NCBI GenBank assembly: GCA_016712225.1
Contig: JADJRL010000003.1
Location: 2,803,501 to 2,867,500, forward strand
Direction of reading: 5' to 3'
DNA length: 64,000 bases
Origin: Candidatus Defluviibacterium haderslevense
Lineage (GTDB): Bacteria; Bacteroidota; Bacteroidia; Chitinophagales; Saprospiraceae
Of the stretch, positions 18,991 through 28,326 are shown in pieces (the first letter of the stretch is position 1; each line of letters starts with the position of its first letter). A program made the position numbers and the translations under genes. The notes below the pieces were generated by a model. That model was not told the origin of the DNA. It worked only from the letters and a program-made list of their open reading frames with translations, and ran no database searches.

Positions 18991-19168
18991 ATGTAACTAT
19001 TCGATTTAATACTAAATCATTTTATAAGTGTTATCATGTTTTCAAAAGGGGCAAACTATACGGCTCTGACTTGATTGTTGCTTTTAGCCAAATACATAAT
19101 ATAACTATTTAATTACTTTACAAATAGCTTACACTTAAAGGAAATAGATTTGGATAGATATATAGTTT

Positions 19169-19687
19169 TTACAATAAAGGCATATACCTTTCTTCGATCA
19201 ATTTAAAATGCCAGCGCTGATGACCGGGCAACATAAATCCGATAGAGGCTATGGAATAAGAACCTTTGAACCCTTGCCCCATTATTTCAAGCATTGCAGG
19301 TGTGAAAGAATGGAATAGTGTATATAAACTAAAATGTACAATTTTTAATTCATCGATCAGACTTTCCAATGTTCGATTATTGGCATTAGATGCCTTTGCA
19401 TATTCATCTTCATCAAAGGATGGCATTTTTTGAGTTTCACCTCTTGAAAATGCCAGTACGCGATATGAAAAAATACGTTCTGCATCAATAAGATGTTGAA
19501 TGATTTCATTGATGGTCCACTTGCCCGGAGCATAAACCTTATCACCAAGGGCTCTCCATTTTTGTATTGGTATGGTATCCAATTCATCAATACTTTTTTG
19601 AATGGCATCGAGTAATTCTACATCATCGGTCATGTTGATGTATCGGTCAAAGTATTCCGGTAATGTAGGTAATTGTGATCGTTTCAT
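19169..19687 (-). CDS. DinB/YfiT-like family protein
   Basis: A 172-residue four-helix-bundle protein of the DinB_2 superfamily. Members bind a metal through three histidines and act as thiol transferases or have unknown roles. Visible signatures are the helix KWTINEIIQHLIDAERIFSYRVLAFSRG (first His in QHLIDAE) and the C-terminal GHQRWHFKLIEERY (two further His). It is the last gene of a minus-strand cassette, 10 bases after the GNAT gene. Exact chemistry unknown. Confidence 0.88.
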   Translation of the reverse strand: MKRSQLPTLPEYFDRYINMTDDVELLDAIQKSIDELDTIPIQKWRALGDKVYAPGKWTINEIIQHLIDAERIFSYRVLAFSRGETQKMPSFDEDEYAKASNANNRTLESLIDELKIVHFSLYTLFHSFTPAMLEIMGQGFKGSYSIASIGFMLPGHQRWHFKLIEERYMPLL

Positions 19688-19697
19688 ATATTTTAAT

Positions 19698-20180
19698 TTA
19701 GTTGTTTTTATTTAAAAATTGTTCAAGGTCTAAATACATGCGCAATTTCTTTTTGGATTGGGCTCCTAATCTGTTGTAGAACTCAATGGCTCGGGTATTG
19801 AATTCCGGTGTTTGCCATTGCAACAATCTAATATTGAGTTCTACAGCATGGGAAATCATTTTTTGGATCATTGCCAATCCTATGCCATGATTTCTGGCAG
19901 ACTCTCTAACGAAAACACAATCCATATGTAAATAATAATCGGCCTCCCAGGTAGAGAATTCTTTCATATATGTTGTATAAGCTAAAATTCCTTGTTCGCC
20001 TTCTGCAATAATACAATACAAGGTGGGTGTACTATGAAAGAGATGTTGTTCCAAGCGTTTTGATTTTCCTTCAAGGTTGTAAACTGTTTTTTCATAATAA
20101 GCATGTTCTTGACACAGAATAATGATTTCATCTATGTCCTGCGGCATTGCAAATCTGAGTGTGTAGTTTAATTTAGACAT
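19698..20180 (-). CDS. GNAT-family N-acetyltransferase
   Basis: A GNAT acetyltransferase that would transfer acetyl from acetyl-CoA to an amine. The acetyl-CoA binding motif appears as VRESARNHGIGLAMIQKM, followed by LLQWQTPEFNTRAIEFYNRLGAQ, a typical end of the fold. I prefer the start MSKLNYTLRF at 20180 (160 residues), because it overlaps the upstream stop by only 8 bases; the longer start at 20213 adds 11 weakly conserved residues. It lies in a tightly packed cassette with the GlxA-type regulator. Substrate unknown. Confidence 0.88.
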   Translation of the reverse strand: MSKLNYTLRFAMPQDIDEIIILCQEHAYYEKTVYNLEGKSKRLEQHLFHSTPTLYCIIAEGEQGILAYTTYMKEFSTWEADYYLHMDCVFVRESARNHGIGLAMIQKMISHAVELNIRLLQWQTPEFNTRAIEFYNRLGAQSKKKLRMYLDLEQFLNKNN

Positions 20181-20646
20181 CTGCATTGAGTTGGGAATTG
20201 AGATAGGCATCAAAATTTGGTTGGTCCGATTGTTTTAGAACATGCTCCACCCATGCATTCCGTTCGAACCAAATTACAGCGAGTTCCCAAACACATGTAA
20301 TGATACCTTTATCTGAGAATAATTTAAAATGTAAAGGATCATCTTGAGTGGCCACGAAAACATGATTTTGCAACATGTTGTCATCAATCCACCAATTTAA
20401 TATCGCAAAACAACCTTCCCTACCTTCATGTATGATAAGCGTTGCTATCCGGTATGTTGTTAATGGATAATTTTTTGATAGTTTAAGCCATTCATTAAGT
20501 TGTTGTTTTGCAAGTTCAATATGAGTTGACGAGACACGTTCGTTTTTTATGGATATACTGTAGATTTTAATCATCCAATCTTGATGCTCGTGAAGTTCAA
20601 TAAATCGAATGGGTCTTGTTTGGTATCGTGTTTTAATGATGCTCAT
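20173..20646 (-). CDS. Conserved-looking protein of unknown function
   Basis: A 157-residue soluble protein rich in Trp, His and aromatic residues (HQDWMIKIYSIS, CFAILNWWIDDNMLQNHVF, CVWELAVIWFERNAWVEHVL). There is no signal peptide or membrane helix. It overlaps the regulator gene by 4 bases upstream (ATGA type) and the GNAT gene downstream, so all are translated from one message. I do not recognise the family. The context suggests a partner of the GlxA-type regulator in a small stress or metabolite response, which is only inference. Confidence 0.75.
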   Translation of the reverse strand: MSIIKTRYQTRPIRFIELHEHQDWMIKIYSISIKNERVSSTHIELAKQQLNEWLKLSKNYPLTTYRIATLIIHEGREGCFAILNWWIDDNMLQNHVFVATQDDPLHFKLFSDKGIITCVWELAVIWFERNAWVEHVLKQSDQPNFDAYLNSQLNADV

Positions 20647-21569
20647 TGGTCGATTTGTTGGATGATTCTATTGATTTGACGTTCACTCTTGAGACCACAT
20701 TTTTCTGCCATTTGTTTTTTTGAAATATTCGGATTAAACATCCACTCTTTCACTTTTTCAAGTCGAAGGAGTTGAAGATACTCATGTACCGTAAGTCCGG
20801 TTTCTTTCTTAAAAATCCTCGTAAAATTTCTACTGCTCATATGTGCTACTACCGCCAATTCTTCTATACTGGTTTTTGTATGGATATTATTTTGCAACCT
20901 GTCCTGGACCCGATGGATGCCTGCATGTATATGATTTCTAAATTCCAATAAATCACTTTGTTGTTTTTGATGACCGCTTCGTCTCTTGTAAATGACCAAT
21001 TCACGTGCTACTTTATGAGCAAAATATTTCCCATACAATTGTTCGAGGATGTGTAAGGCTAAATCAATTCCAGATGCAACACCTGCACTGGTATAAATTC
21101 CCGAATCTTCAGTATATAATACGTTTTCTATGACTTCTATATCAGGATATAATTCTTTTAAAAGACCGGTCCGTTTCCAATGTGTAGTACACATTTTATT
21201 TTTAAGTATGCCAATATGAGCCAAAGCAAATGCACCACTACAAATGGAGCAAATGTTGACCTTGAGTTCATATGCATTACGTATCCACTGATGCAGGCTC
21301 GTGTTAGACTTATAGGCAATGGATTGGAAATAACTTAATTGGGTTCCGGGAATAATAATAAAATCACCTTTAGTAAGTTTTATTTCTGAAAAATGTTTCA
21401 TGGTTCCTAGATGCAAACCAGCTGATGTTATTATGCTTTTACCTATGGTCACATATTCTATGCATAGATCAGCGCCATATTCAATGCCTTCAAAAAATAC
21501 CTGATCAGGGCCTGCAAGATCCATGAGATGTACTTTTGGAAGAATAAGAAATATTATTTTTACTGGCAC
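20643..21569 (-). CDS. GlxA-family transcriptional regulator (DJ-1/PfpI + AraC domains)
   Basis: A 308-residue regulator. Residues 1-185 form a DJ-1/PfpI-like (class I amidotransferase) domain with the elbow cysteine Cys110 in ICSICSGAFALA. Residues about 210-308 form an AraC/XylS DNA-binding domain with two helix-turn-helix units (SIEELAVVAHMSSRNFTRIF and SKKQMAEKCGLKSERQI). Proteins of this kind sense small metabolites and activate nearby genes. It is first in the four-gene minus-strand cassette, and TACCTTTG at 21589-21596 is a good promoter box. Confidence 0.93.
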   Translation of the reverse strand: MPVKIIFLILPKVHLMDLAGPDQVFFEGIEYGADLCIEYVTIGKSIITSAGLHLGTMKHFSEIKLTKGDFIIIPGTQLSYFQSIAYKSNTSLHQWIRNAYELKVNICSICSGAFALAHIGILKNKMCTTHWKRTGLLKELYPDIEVIENVLYTEDSGIYTSAGVASGIDLALHILEQLYGKYFAHKVARELVIYKRRSGHQKQQSDLLEFRNHIHAGIHRVQDRLQNNIHTKTSIEELAVVAHMSSRNFTRIFKKETGLTVHEYLQLLRLEKVKEWMFNPNISKKQMAEKCGLKSERQINRIIQQIDQ

Positions 21570-21588
21570 GGTAGGCTAATTGATTTAG

Positions 21589-21596
21589 CAAAGGTA
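21589..21596 (-). promoter_or_regulatory. Putative -7 box for the GlxA-type cassette
   Basis: Minus-strand TACCTTTG fits TAnnTTTG and lies 20 bases before the regulator start, the same spacing as at the M49 gene. Confidence 0.45.
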
Positions 21597-21755
21597 ATCG
21601 ATTAAATATACTATAATAGCCATAAATGAGACAAATCAAGCCAAATTTAAATGCTACCAAAATCATGAATAAATGTTAAAGTTGTTCACCTTAGTTCGTA
21701 TTTGAAGTTTATTGAATATCTTTAAGCACTTTTGTAGATTACTTTAAATTAGTTA

Positions 21756-23999
21756 TTGATGTTTAAATATTTCATTTCAATTTTACTGGTCTTTTGTTAT
21801 TTAATAGATGTTAGTGCGACACATATCGTAGGAGGTGATATGGCTTATCGGTGTCTAGGTAATAATGATTACGAAATTACGCTTACACTTCGAAGAGATT
21901 GTATTAATGGAAGTCAGCAAGCGCCATTTGATGATCCTGCCAACGTTGGTATCTTCGATGCACAAGGGCTATTATTAACGACCCTTGGAAATTCGGGTGT
22001 TTTGAGAATGAATTATAATAACAATGACACCTTAGATGAATTTATGTTTAAGAATTGTGGTCTAATAGGAGGTGATGTCTGTGTGCACACTACAAAATAC
22101 AGAGATACCATCAAGTTGCCCTTCCGCTCAGGCGGTTATATTCTGGCCTATCAGCGATGTTGCAGAAATTTTACGATCACTAATATTATTAATCCACTGG
22201 GCACTGGTGCCACCTATTCTCTAGAAATAAAGGAAGAGGCTTTAAGGGTTTGTAATTCAAGTCTGGTATTGAGTTCTTATCCACCCATATATATCTGTGG
22301 AGATTATCCAATTGATTTCAATTTAAAGGCCTATGATGCTGAAGGTGATTCGCTGGTATATAAATTATGTACCCCTTTCGAAGGAGCAGATTCTATCAAT
22401 CCTCGTCCAACAAGGCCAAGTAGTCCACCCTTTGTAGAAGTTGTATTTAAACCACCATTTAGTTTGTTGGATATGATCGGTGGAAAACCTGCTTTGCAAA
22501 TGGATCCAATGACAGGGCGTATGACTGGTTTTGCAGAACCGATTATTGCTCAATATTTGATCGCATATTGTGTGGAGGAATATCGCAAGGGTGTATTACT
22601 TTCTGTCATTCGACGGGACTTTCAGATTAATGTTCGTTTGTGTAAATCATTGCCTGAAGCTCATTTTGATGCAAGTATCGACCCTTGTGATTTAAATCAA
22701 CTACTTAAACTTACTGATTTATCAAAGGATAATTATTCCAGTATTATTTCATGGAATTGGAAGATCATGCTTAATGGTAATGTATACAACAGTACGGATA
22801 AAAATCCATTAATACAGATTAATGACACAGGAATTGCAACGATACGTTTGATTGTTCAATCTAAAGAATCATGCCGCGATACTATTCAAAAAACAATTCC
22901 CATATCTTGGTTGCTTGCTAAAGTTCCAACAAAAAATCATGAGATCTGCAAGGGTGATTCAGTATTGTTGGCCAACTTTAGTAGTACAGGTGCAACCTAT
23001 ATGTGGCGTCCTACTGTTGGACTATCTTGTTCGACCTGTCCCAATCCTGTTGCAAGACCTATAAGTAATACTCAATATATACTTACTAGTACATATGGCA
23101 ATTGCAACAAAACAGATACCGTTAATATTAAAGTTACCAGTTGCTTTGTAGATAGTTGTGCTATCCAAATTAAAAAAGTTTGTCTGCCAAGTGGTATGGT
23201 AGAAGTCCGTATTTTAGATGCATTTGGGAATCTGATTCAATCTGCTAAAAGGCTGCACGAATTGTTTTGGGATGTAAAAGAATCTTCGCAACATGCCAAA
23301 TATATTTTGCAAAATAAAAATCCAGTATTATTATTTCCTTCAGATATATTTAGTATTACTTCTAAAATATATACTTGGCCCAAGGGAGTTCCGAAGTCTA
23401 TAGAGTATGCAAAAATTTGTGAACGAAGAATCATTGATACCATTAATGTCAAATGTGAAGGTCCATGCACAGAAATGAAATTCATACTATCTAGTTGCTT
23501 GGATGATTACGATGTCAAAAATAATTTGAATTTTCCGCCTGCATTATGTGAATCTGTTTGTGGTGGATCTTGTAATATTATCGTAGCATTATTTGAAGAA
23601 AATGGAACATTGATTGATCCCAATGCATATCAAATTCTTTGGTCTAATGGTAGCACCAATTCTTATGTCCATATTATGGCTCCGTATTATAATACCTTAA
23701 CCGTAGAAGTCAGAAAAGGTGAATGTATCTGGAGAGGCAGATATTGGAAATCTTGTGATTTATATAAGGGAAGTAATTTAATAGATAGCAGAGATTTTGG
23801 TAATGTATTTCTCCAAGCTGAAAGCATGAATGTAGAAACATTTCTCCAAAAAGCTTCAATTAAGAATTATAAAATATATAACATAGAGGGAAAATGCGTA
23901 GCAAAAGATATTTTAGGGTGGAATCTTCTGACTTCTGGATTGTATTTAGTTTTTGTTGAAATAAATGGTGAAATAAAGGTTTATAAAGTTTGGAAATAA
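21756..23999 (+). CDS. Secreted PKD-like surface protein, T9SS cargo
   Basis: A 747-residue secreted protein with signal peptide about 1-21 (ending VSAT). The N-terminal half begins THIVGGDMAYRCLG and continues with LRRDCINGS, ILAYQRCCRN and GEGDSLVYKL-like blocks, a pattern common at the start of large Bacteroidota surface and gliding-associated proteins. A PKD-like Ig domain is likely around 310-390 (WNWKIMLNG), and a Cys-pair segment (SCSTCPNPVARP) follows near 425. Many cysteines lie in pairs, which suits an extracellular place. The C-terminus (YNIEGKCVAKDILGW ... SGLYLVFVEING) looks like a short type A sorting domain. Likely adhesion or surface function. Confidence 0.75.
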   Translation: MMFKYFISILLVFCYLIDVSATHIVGGDMAYRCLGNNDYEITLTLRRDCINGSQQAPFDDPANVGIFDAQGLLLTTLGNSGVLRMNYNNNDTLDEFMFKNCGLIGGDVCVHTTKYRDTIKLPFRSGGYILAYQRCCRNFTITNIINPLGTGATYSLEIKEEALRVCNSSLVLSSYPPIYICGDYPIDFNLKAYDAEGDSLVYKLCTPFEGADSINPRPTRPSSPPFVEVVFKPPFSLLDMIGGKPALQMDPMTGRMTGFAEPIIAQYLIAYCVEEYRKGVLLSVIRRDFQINVRLCKSLPEAHFDASIDPCDLNQLLKLTDLSKDNYSSIISWNWKIMLNGNVYNSTDKNPLIQINDTGIATIRLIVQSKESCRDTIQKTIPISWLLAKVPTKNHEICKGDSVLLANFSSTGATYMWRPTVGLSCSTCPNPVARPISNTQYILTSTYGNCNKTDTVNIKVTSCFVDSCAIQIKKVCLPSGMVEVRILDAFGNLIQSAKRLHELFWDVKESSQHAKYILQNKNPVLLFPSDIFSITSKIYTWPKGVPKSIEYAKICERRIIDTINVKCEGPCTEMKFILSSCLDDYDVKNNLNFPPALCESVCGGSCNIIVALFEENGTLIDPNAYQILWSNGSTNSYVHIMAPYYNTLTVEVRKGECIWRGRYWKSCDLYKGSNLIDSRDFGNVFLQAESMNVETFLQKASIKNYKIYNIEGKCVAKDILGWNLLTSGLYLVFVEINGEIKVYKVWK

Positions 24000-24025
24000 T
24001 ATCATGCTGTCGGTCATTGGTCCAT

Positions 24026-24336
24026 CGGAGCAGCCTCTTTGTAGATGGATAACATCCATCAAAAAAATGAATGGTAAGAATTAAAATAATTGATTAGCCT
24101 ACGTCCTTGCTCCAGCGGAGCAACCTCCTTGTAGATGGATAACATCCATCAAAAAAATGAATGGTAAGAATTAAAATAATTGATTAGCCTACGTCCTTGC
24201 TCCAGCGGAGCAGCCTCTTTGTAGATGGATATCATCCATCGAAAAAATGAATGGTAAGAATTAAAGTAATTGATTAGCATACGTCCTTGCTCCAGCGGAG
24301 CAACCTCTTTGTAGATGGATAACATCCATCAAAAAA
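24026..24336. repeat. 90-bp direct tandem repeat with internal hairpin, about 3.4 copies
   Basis: Copies start at 24026, 24116, 24206 and 24296, exactly 90 bases apart, each beginning cggagcarcctc. Each copy contains the palindrome gatggat-aac-atccatc (7-bp arms; one copy has atc in the loop), then a stretch ending tagcctacgtccttgctccag. The copies differ at only a few bases. The block fills most of the gap between the PKD-like gene and the Lgt-like gene; no protein is encoded. Confidence 0.9.
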
Positions 24337-24350
24337 GAATTAATTAAAAA

Positions 24351-24380
24351 TTTGGTTATACCATTTTTTTATTATTTTTG
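24351..24380 (+). promoter_or_regulatory. Promoter for the Lgt-like gene (-33 TTTG, -7 TATTTTTG)
   Basis: TTTG at 24351-24354 and TATTTTTG at 24373-24380 are 18 bases apart and fit both elements of the Bacteroidota sigma-A consensus. The ATG is at 24415. This is the best-formed promoter in the window. Confidence 0.6.
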
Positions 24381-24414
24381 AATTATAGATTTTATAACAC
24401 CAATCCCTAAATTT

Positions 24415-26211
24415 ATGTTAGTTCAAACAATTACCATTGTAATTCCATTAGACCAAACCGGTCCTTATTACCAGAGCTTTTATGTTTTGGCTATGGCCAT
24501 AGGATTTTTATTATTAATTTATGAAGGATACCGCAGAAAGTATCCCATATCTACTTGGATGCTTATTTTAGCCTTTGTATTTACTGCAATAATTCTTGGA
24601 TCAAAATTGGGATCCATTCCGATTGCAGATTGGTCCTTAGTTTTTAATTCTGAAGAGCTCATCATATCCTCTAAATCTGCGATTTGGGGATCTGTTATGG
24701 GACTATTAAGTATGTATGTTGTTAAGAAATTGTTGAATTTCAGAGCTCCAATCATGGATGCTTTCGCTTTTTTTCTTCCCGTAGTAATGATTTTTCAACG
24801 ATTAGCTTGTCTCTGTGCAGGCTGTTGTTTCGGAACTTGTACGGATAGTGCTCTTGGAATTTCCTATGCCGGACCCGGATTATTGAGAGAGGTCCAATTA
24901 TCAAATGCATTGATAGATCAGTCTGCTTGGATCAGCGTGCCCGTTCATCCGGTACCTTTATATTTTATTTTTGGTAATTTGTTGACATTAATCATTTTGC
25001 TATTTGTCAAAAAGCGATTAAACAACCCAGGGAGTTTAATTTTATTAAGTATTTCACTGCTACTTGGATTTAGATTTTGTATAGAATTTTTTCGAGATCC
25101 GGTGACGAATCATCATTTCTCGGATATGTTTTTGGGAATAAAAGTATTGCAGTGGATATTGTTAGGCTTCTTTGTTATTGCGGTTCTTGGATTTGTCAAA
25201 AAGGAACATCAACAAGTAGGCATAAGTGTAATAGAACCTGTAAGGCATATGCATAATACCAGTCTCATGTTTTTTTTGTCTATGTTTTATTTAATTTTTC
25301 AAAATATTTTTTCAGCAGAAGAACTTGTGATTCTAAAGAGTTTGTTGATCATTTCGCTTATGGTTACGGTTATCAGTTTTGTAAAATCTTATTCTAGATA
25401 TACATTTCCGATCAGTCCGGTTATAATGATGGTATTTGCCGTTGTGCTGATGAGTCAAACATCAAAAGTTGAATCAGAACCTAGTAGAAGAAAAACAAAA
25501 CATTTTATTAAGGCTAATGCAACTTATAATAATTTGAGAGGTACTCGTTACCCTTGTAAAATGGTGGATCAGGGATGTACCAGTTATTGTGCCATATTAG
25601 ATAGTACACAAGCACATGGCCCATATTATACAAGCTATAATTTAGGATATGAAGCCAATATTCCAGTTAAAAAAACCTCTAATTATATTCTTGGTATCGA
25701 AGGTCAAATGGAACGATATTATAGTGACTCACCCTATAAACTCTTGCAGGATTCCAGATATAATATACATGGGTATGCTGGATTTGAAATTTCAAAATAT
25801 TTTGGTGCAACGGTTGGAATGCGGGTCGGTTCGATATTCAGCTATGAAGACGAAGTCAATACCAATCACAAGATATTGCCAACCATAAAAGTGTGGACTG
25901 GTAATAAAGATTATGCTACCGTAGGATTTGGTATTTGGAACGGTGAACAAATTGGGGTAGGGCCTTCAATTGCAAATCTATTCTTAAATATCAATCCCAA
26001 AATTTTGGGTCTCAAAAAATGGGAACTCATTTCATTGCATCACTCATCTATCTGGGAAAATTTTCCAAATAAAAATAATCTTTGGAGCATCAATGCAAGT
26101 TATCAATACAATCGGAAATTATATATCACACCGAGAATGGGATTGAGTTTTGGATATCAGCCATATGGCTTTCATGCAGGTCTTGGGATAAAGTATCAAT
26201 TAGGAAAATAA
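24415..26211 (+). CDS. Lgt-like (prolipoprotein diacylglyceryl transferase family) membrane protein with extra C-terminal domain
   Basis: A 598-residue inner-membrane protein. Residues about 1-270 resemble Lgt, which adds diacylglycerol to prelipoproteins. Matching blocks are RLACLCAGCCFG (129-140, at the Lgt RxGNFxNGE site), HPVPLYFIFGN and GFRFCIEFFRDP near residue 220. The Asn of the family motif is replaced by Cys (GCCFG form), so true transferase activity is doubtful. More membrane helices follow to about 350. The last 240 residues form a soluble or barrel-like domain (KHFIKANATYNNL ... GYQPYGFHAGLGIKYQLGK) not found in Lgt. The start is supported by a good promoter. Confidence 0.8.
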   Translation: MLVQTITIVIPLDQTGPYYQSFYVLAMAIGFLLLIYEGYRRKYPISTWMLILAFVFTAIILGSKLGSIPIADWSLVFNSEELIISSKSAIWGSVMGLLSMYVVKKLLNFRAPIMDAFAFFLPVVMIFQRLACLCAGCCFGTCTDSALGISYAGPGLLREVQLSNALIDQSAWISVPVHPVPLYFIFGNLLTLIILLFVKKRLNNPGSLILLSISLLLGFRFCIEFFRDPVTNHHFSDMFLGIKVLQWILLGFFVIAVLGFVKKEHQQVGISVIEPVRHMHNTSLMFFLSMFYLIFQNIFSAEELVILKSLLIISLMVTVISFVKSYSRYTFPISPVIMMVFAVVLMSQTSKVESEPSRRKTKHFIKANATYNNLRGTRYPCKMVDQGCTSYCAILDSTQAHGPYYTSYNLGYEANIPVKKTSNYILGIEGQMERYYSDSPYKLLQDSRYNIHGYAGFEISKYFGATVGMRVGSIFSYEDEVNTNHKILPTIKVWTGNKDYATVGFGIWNGEQIGVGPSIANLFLNINPKILGLKKWELISLHHSSIWENFPNKNNLWSINASYQYNRKLYITPRMGLSFGYQPYGFHAGLGIKYQLGK

Positions 26212-26217
26212 ATAGGA

Positions 26218-26718
26218 TTAGGTGCTAAATAGCATGAGTTCTTCTTCAATTTGTGGAAGATGAATATTATTTTGAAATTGCATGCCGATTTTTTTTAATA
26301 GTTTTATAGAAGAATCGTTATTCAATACCGTGATAGCTAAAATGGGTGAACATTTCAATGTGTGAATCCCAAATTCCAAGGTAGCGTGAGCTATTTCATA
26401 GGCATATCCCTGACCCATGTATTCAGGTAAAAAGGCAAATCCAATATCAGGAAATTCCAAATGGTCTCTTTTGATTAAACCACACATTCCTATAGGAGTT
26501 TGATCAGATTTTAATGTTACCATTGATAGTCCGTATCCATGCTCATGATAACTTTTTAAAGGACCTTTTAGCAAATATTGCTCAGCTTGTTCTATGTTTT
26601 TCACATTCCGATCTCCGATATATTTCAGCCAACCGGGACTATTCAGTAATTCTATAATGAATGGAGCATCGTCTAAATTGAATGGTCTGAGGAGGAGGCG
26701 GGTGGTTTCGAGGTTCAT
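26218..26718 (-). CDS. GNAT-family N-acetyltransferase (RimJ/RimL-like)
   Basis: A 166-residue acetyltransferase of the RimJ/RimL group: N-terminal TTRLLLRPFNLDDAPFI, a middle IGMCGLIKRDHLEFPDIGFAFLPEYMGQGYAYEI (acetyl-CoA binding loop GQGYA) and the end ITVLNNDSSIKLLKKIGMQF. It probably modifies small amines or protein N-termini. It follows the minus-strand operon by 41 bases and is convergent with the Lgt-like gene, 6 bases apart. Confidence 0.92.
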   Translation of the reverse strand: MNLETTRLLLRPFNLDDAPFIIELLNSPGWLKYIGDRNVKNIEQAEQYLLKGPLKSYHEHGYGLSMVTLKSDQTPIGMCGLIKRDHLEFPDIGFAFLPEYMGQGYAYEIAHATLEFGIHTLKCSPILAITVLNNDSSIKLLKKIGMQFQNNIHLPQIEEELMLFST

Positions 26719-26759
26719 TTTATGGATTGAATTATTTCTGAAAAATACAAAACTTTTAG

Positions 26760-27530
26760 TTATACTTTAATTTTATAGGAAATCCCTGTAGTCACTTTTG
26801 ACGTTTGTTTTAGGGTTTCGTTTGGAGGTCTTCGATCATAGAAGTGGTTATAATTTATGGAAATAAAAAAATGTTTATTTATTCCATATTTTAAGGATGA
26901 TTGATTTAAAATTCTATAATCATAGAACTCATTGACCAAGGGTTGAAAATAGGTCGTTGTTATAAATTCTGTACGTTCATAGGGGAATAAGCTGAATGAT
27001 AGGTAACTGCTACTTCGGAAATTTTCATGTGTTATTTGGTTTTGGGATACTTCTTCTTCGTGTTCATACATCATCAACGAGGCTGCATACATTCTGATTT
27101 TTTTATTATCCACCAATTTAAATCGTGGTCCCGTTCCAAGTAGAAATCTAGATTTTAAATTTAGGATTTCATTTTGTTGGAATTGTACAAAAGCTTCCCA
27201 TCTTAAATATTTGTTGCATTTGATATTGTACCTTAAATGCAACATGGCTTCATCTACAAGTTGGACCTCATCACCTTTGAGGAATCCATAGTAAGCTGCT
27301 GCAATAAATAAATGCTTGTTTCGCTTGTATTCAGCTAAAAGATTACCTTCAGCTTGAATAACTTTACTTGTTGATTGTATAAAGGAACCATTCATTCCGA
27401 TTTCACCAAACCAGCCATTGGAATCGGTTCTTATTCTGAATTTTTCTGCATTGACTAATTGACAATGACCAATTGTTGGAAGATGTATAATGATTAATAT
27501 TGCGAAAGTTGGTATAATGAATTTCCTCAT
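26760..27530 (-). CDS. Outer-membrane protein, DUF481/DUF2490-like beta-barrel
   Basis: A 256-residue protein with a signal peptide (residues 1-23, IGHCQ). The rest alternates polar and aromatic residues as a beta-barrel would: LFIAAAYYGFLKG, LRWEAFVQFQQNEI, SRFLLGTGPRFKL, FFISINYNHFYDRRPP, ending in the aromatic-free terminal strand KVTTGISYKIKV. It resembles the DUF481-type salt-induced outer-membrane proteins, with DUF2490 an alternative. Its start overlaps the preceding gene stop by 4 bases, so it is in the same operon. Transport or sensing role unknown. Confidence 0.7.
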   Translation of the reverse strand: MRKFIIPTFAILIIIHLPTIGHCQLVNAEKFRIRTDSNGWFGEIGMNGSFIQSTSKVIQAEGNLLAEYKRNKHLFIAAAYYGFLKGDEVQLVDEAMLHLRYNIKCNKYLRWEAFVQFQQNEILNLKSRFLLGTGPRFKLVDNKKIRMYAASLMMYEHEEEVSQNQITHENFRSSSYLSFSLFPYERTEFITTTYFQPLVNEFYDYRILNQSSLKYGINKHFFISINYNHFYDRRPPNETLKQTSKVTTGISYKIKV

Positions 27531-28315
27531 GATTCGTAATAAGAAATATATTGATCTGTAATGATCACACTACTGTTAGGAACTTTTTGAAGTTTAATGG
27601 TTACGGCTACAAATTCTATAATTTCTTTTCTTTTTTCCAGTGGGATTCCTGTCGCTGCAAACCACTGATTTTCAGTGGGAATAAAAATATAGACAATGCA
27701 ATTCCCCCCTCCGAATTCATAATCAAAGGGTATGTTTATGTTTCCTTCAATATAATGAATCGTGCCTGATCTTCCTTGTTCATCAATCTCTAATTTTTTA
27801 TCTTGAGCTGGATACAATTCTTTCATCTTGGATTCGCGAAAATCTATGTCATCAGGAATTAATTTTCCAGCAGAATCATAATATCTTCGCCGATCTTTTA
27901 GTAAATCAGAGACGGGCTCTATTATTGGGGCAATTAAAGGTTTTTCTATTACTTCAATATTAGGTTCCAGTTTTTGAAAATAAAGTTTATGCGTAATAAT
28001 TCCTACCATATCTACCTCAATGCAATAATGTGCTGGAAGAAATTCCAAACTATCCATAACAATCTGTATACTCCCATTTAATCTATTTTGTACTGGATCT
28101 TCAATAATCATTTGCGAACGATCCAAATCGATCATTTTGAATGTTTGATATTTGTATCCTTCATTCGGTAACCACATTATGAGTTGCTGGCAATCTGGAT
28201 AATACACATAATTGACATGGTTCATATCGAACTCTTTGAAATCTGTTTTTGAAATATTCGGAGACCAAATATTTTCAATATGTTCAATAATGATTTTTCC
28301 AAAATTCGGTTCCAT
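27527..28315 (-). CDS. Protein of unknown function (operon member)
   Basis: A 262-residue protein with no clear signal peptide or membrane helix. It alternates beta-rich segments (MIDLDRSQMIIEDPVQNRL, HYCIEVDMVGIITHKLYF) and ends in a Gly-rich patch (YEFGGGNCIVYIFIPTENQWF). No motif allows a family call. It overlaps the downstream outer-membrane protein gene by 4 bases and lies 11 bases after the previous gene, so it is cotranscribed with them. Confidence 0.7.
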   Translation of the reverse strand: MEPNFGKIIIEHIENIWSPNISKTDFKEFDMNHVNYVYYPDCQQLIMWLPNEGYKYQTFKMIDLDRSQMIIEDPVQNRLNGSIQIVMDSLEFLPAHYCIEVDMVGIITHKLYFQKLEPNIEVIEKPLIAPIIEPVSDLLKDRRRYYDSAGKLIPDDIDFRESKMKELYPAQDKKLEIDEQGRSGTIHYIEGNINIPFDYEFGGGNCIVYIFIPTENQWFAATGIPLEKRKEIIEFVAVTIKLQKVPNSSVIITDQYISYYES

Positions 28316-28326
28316 GCCTAGGCGTC

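Noticed and set aside
24026..24336. Possible CRISPR array
   Set aside because: The whole 90-bp unit is repeated, so there are no unique spacers.
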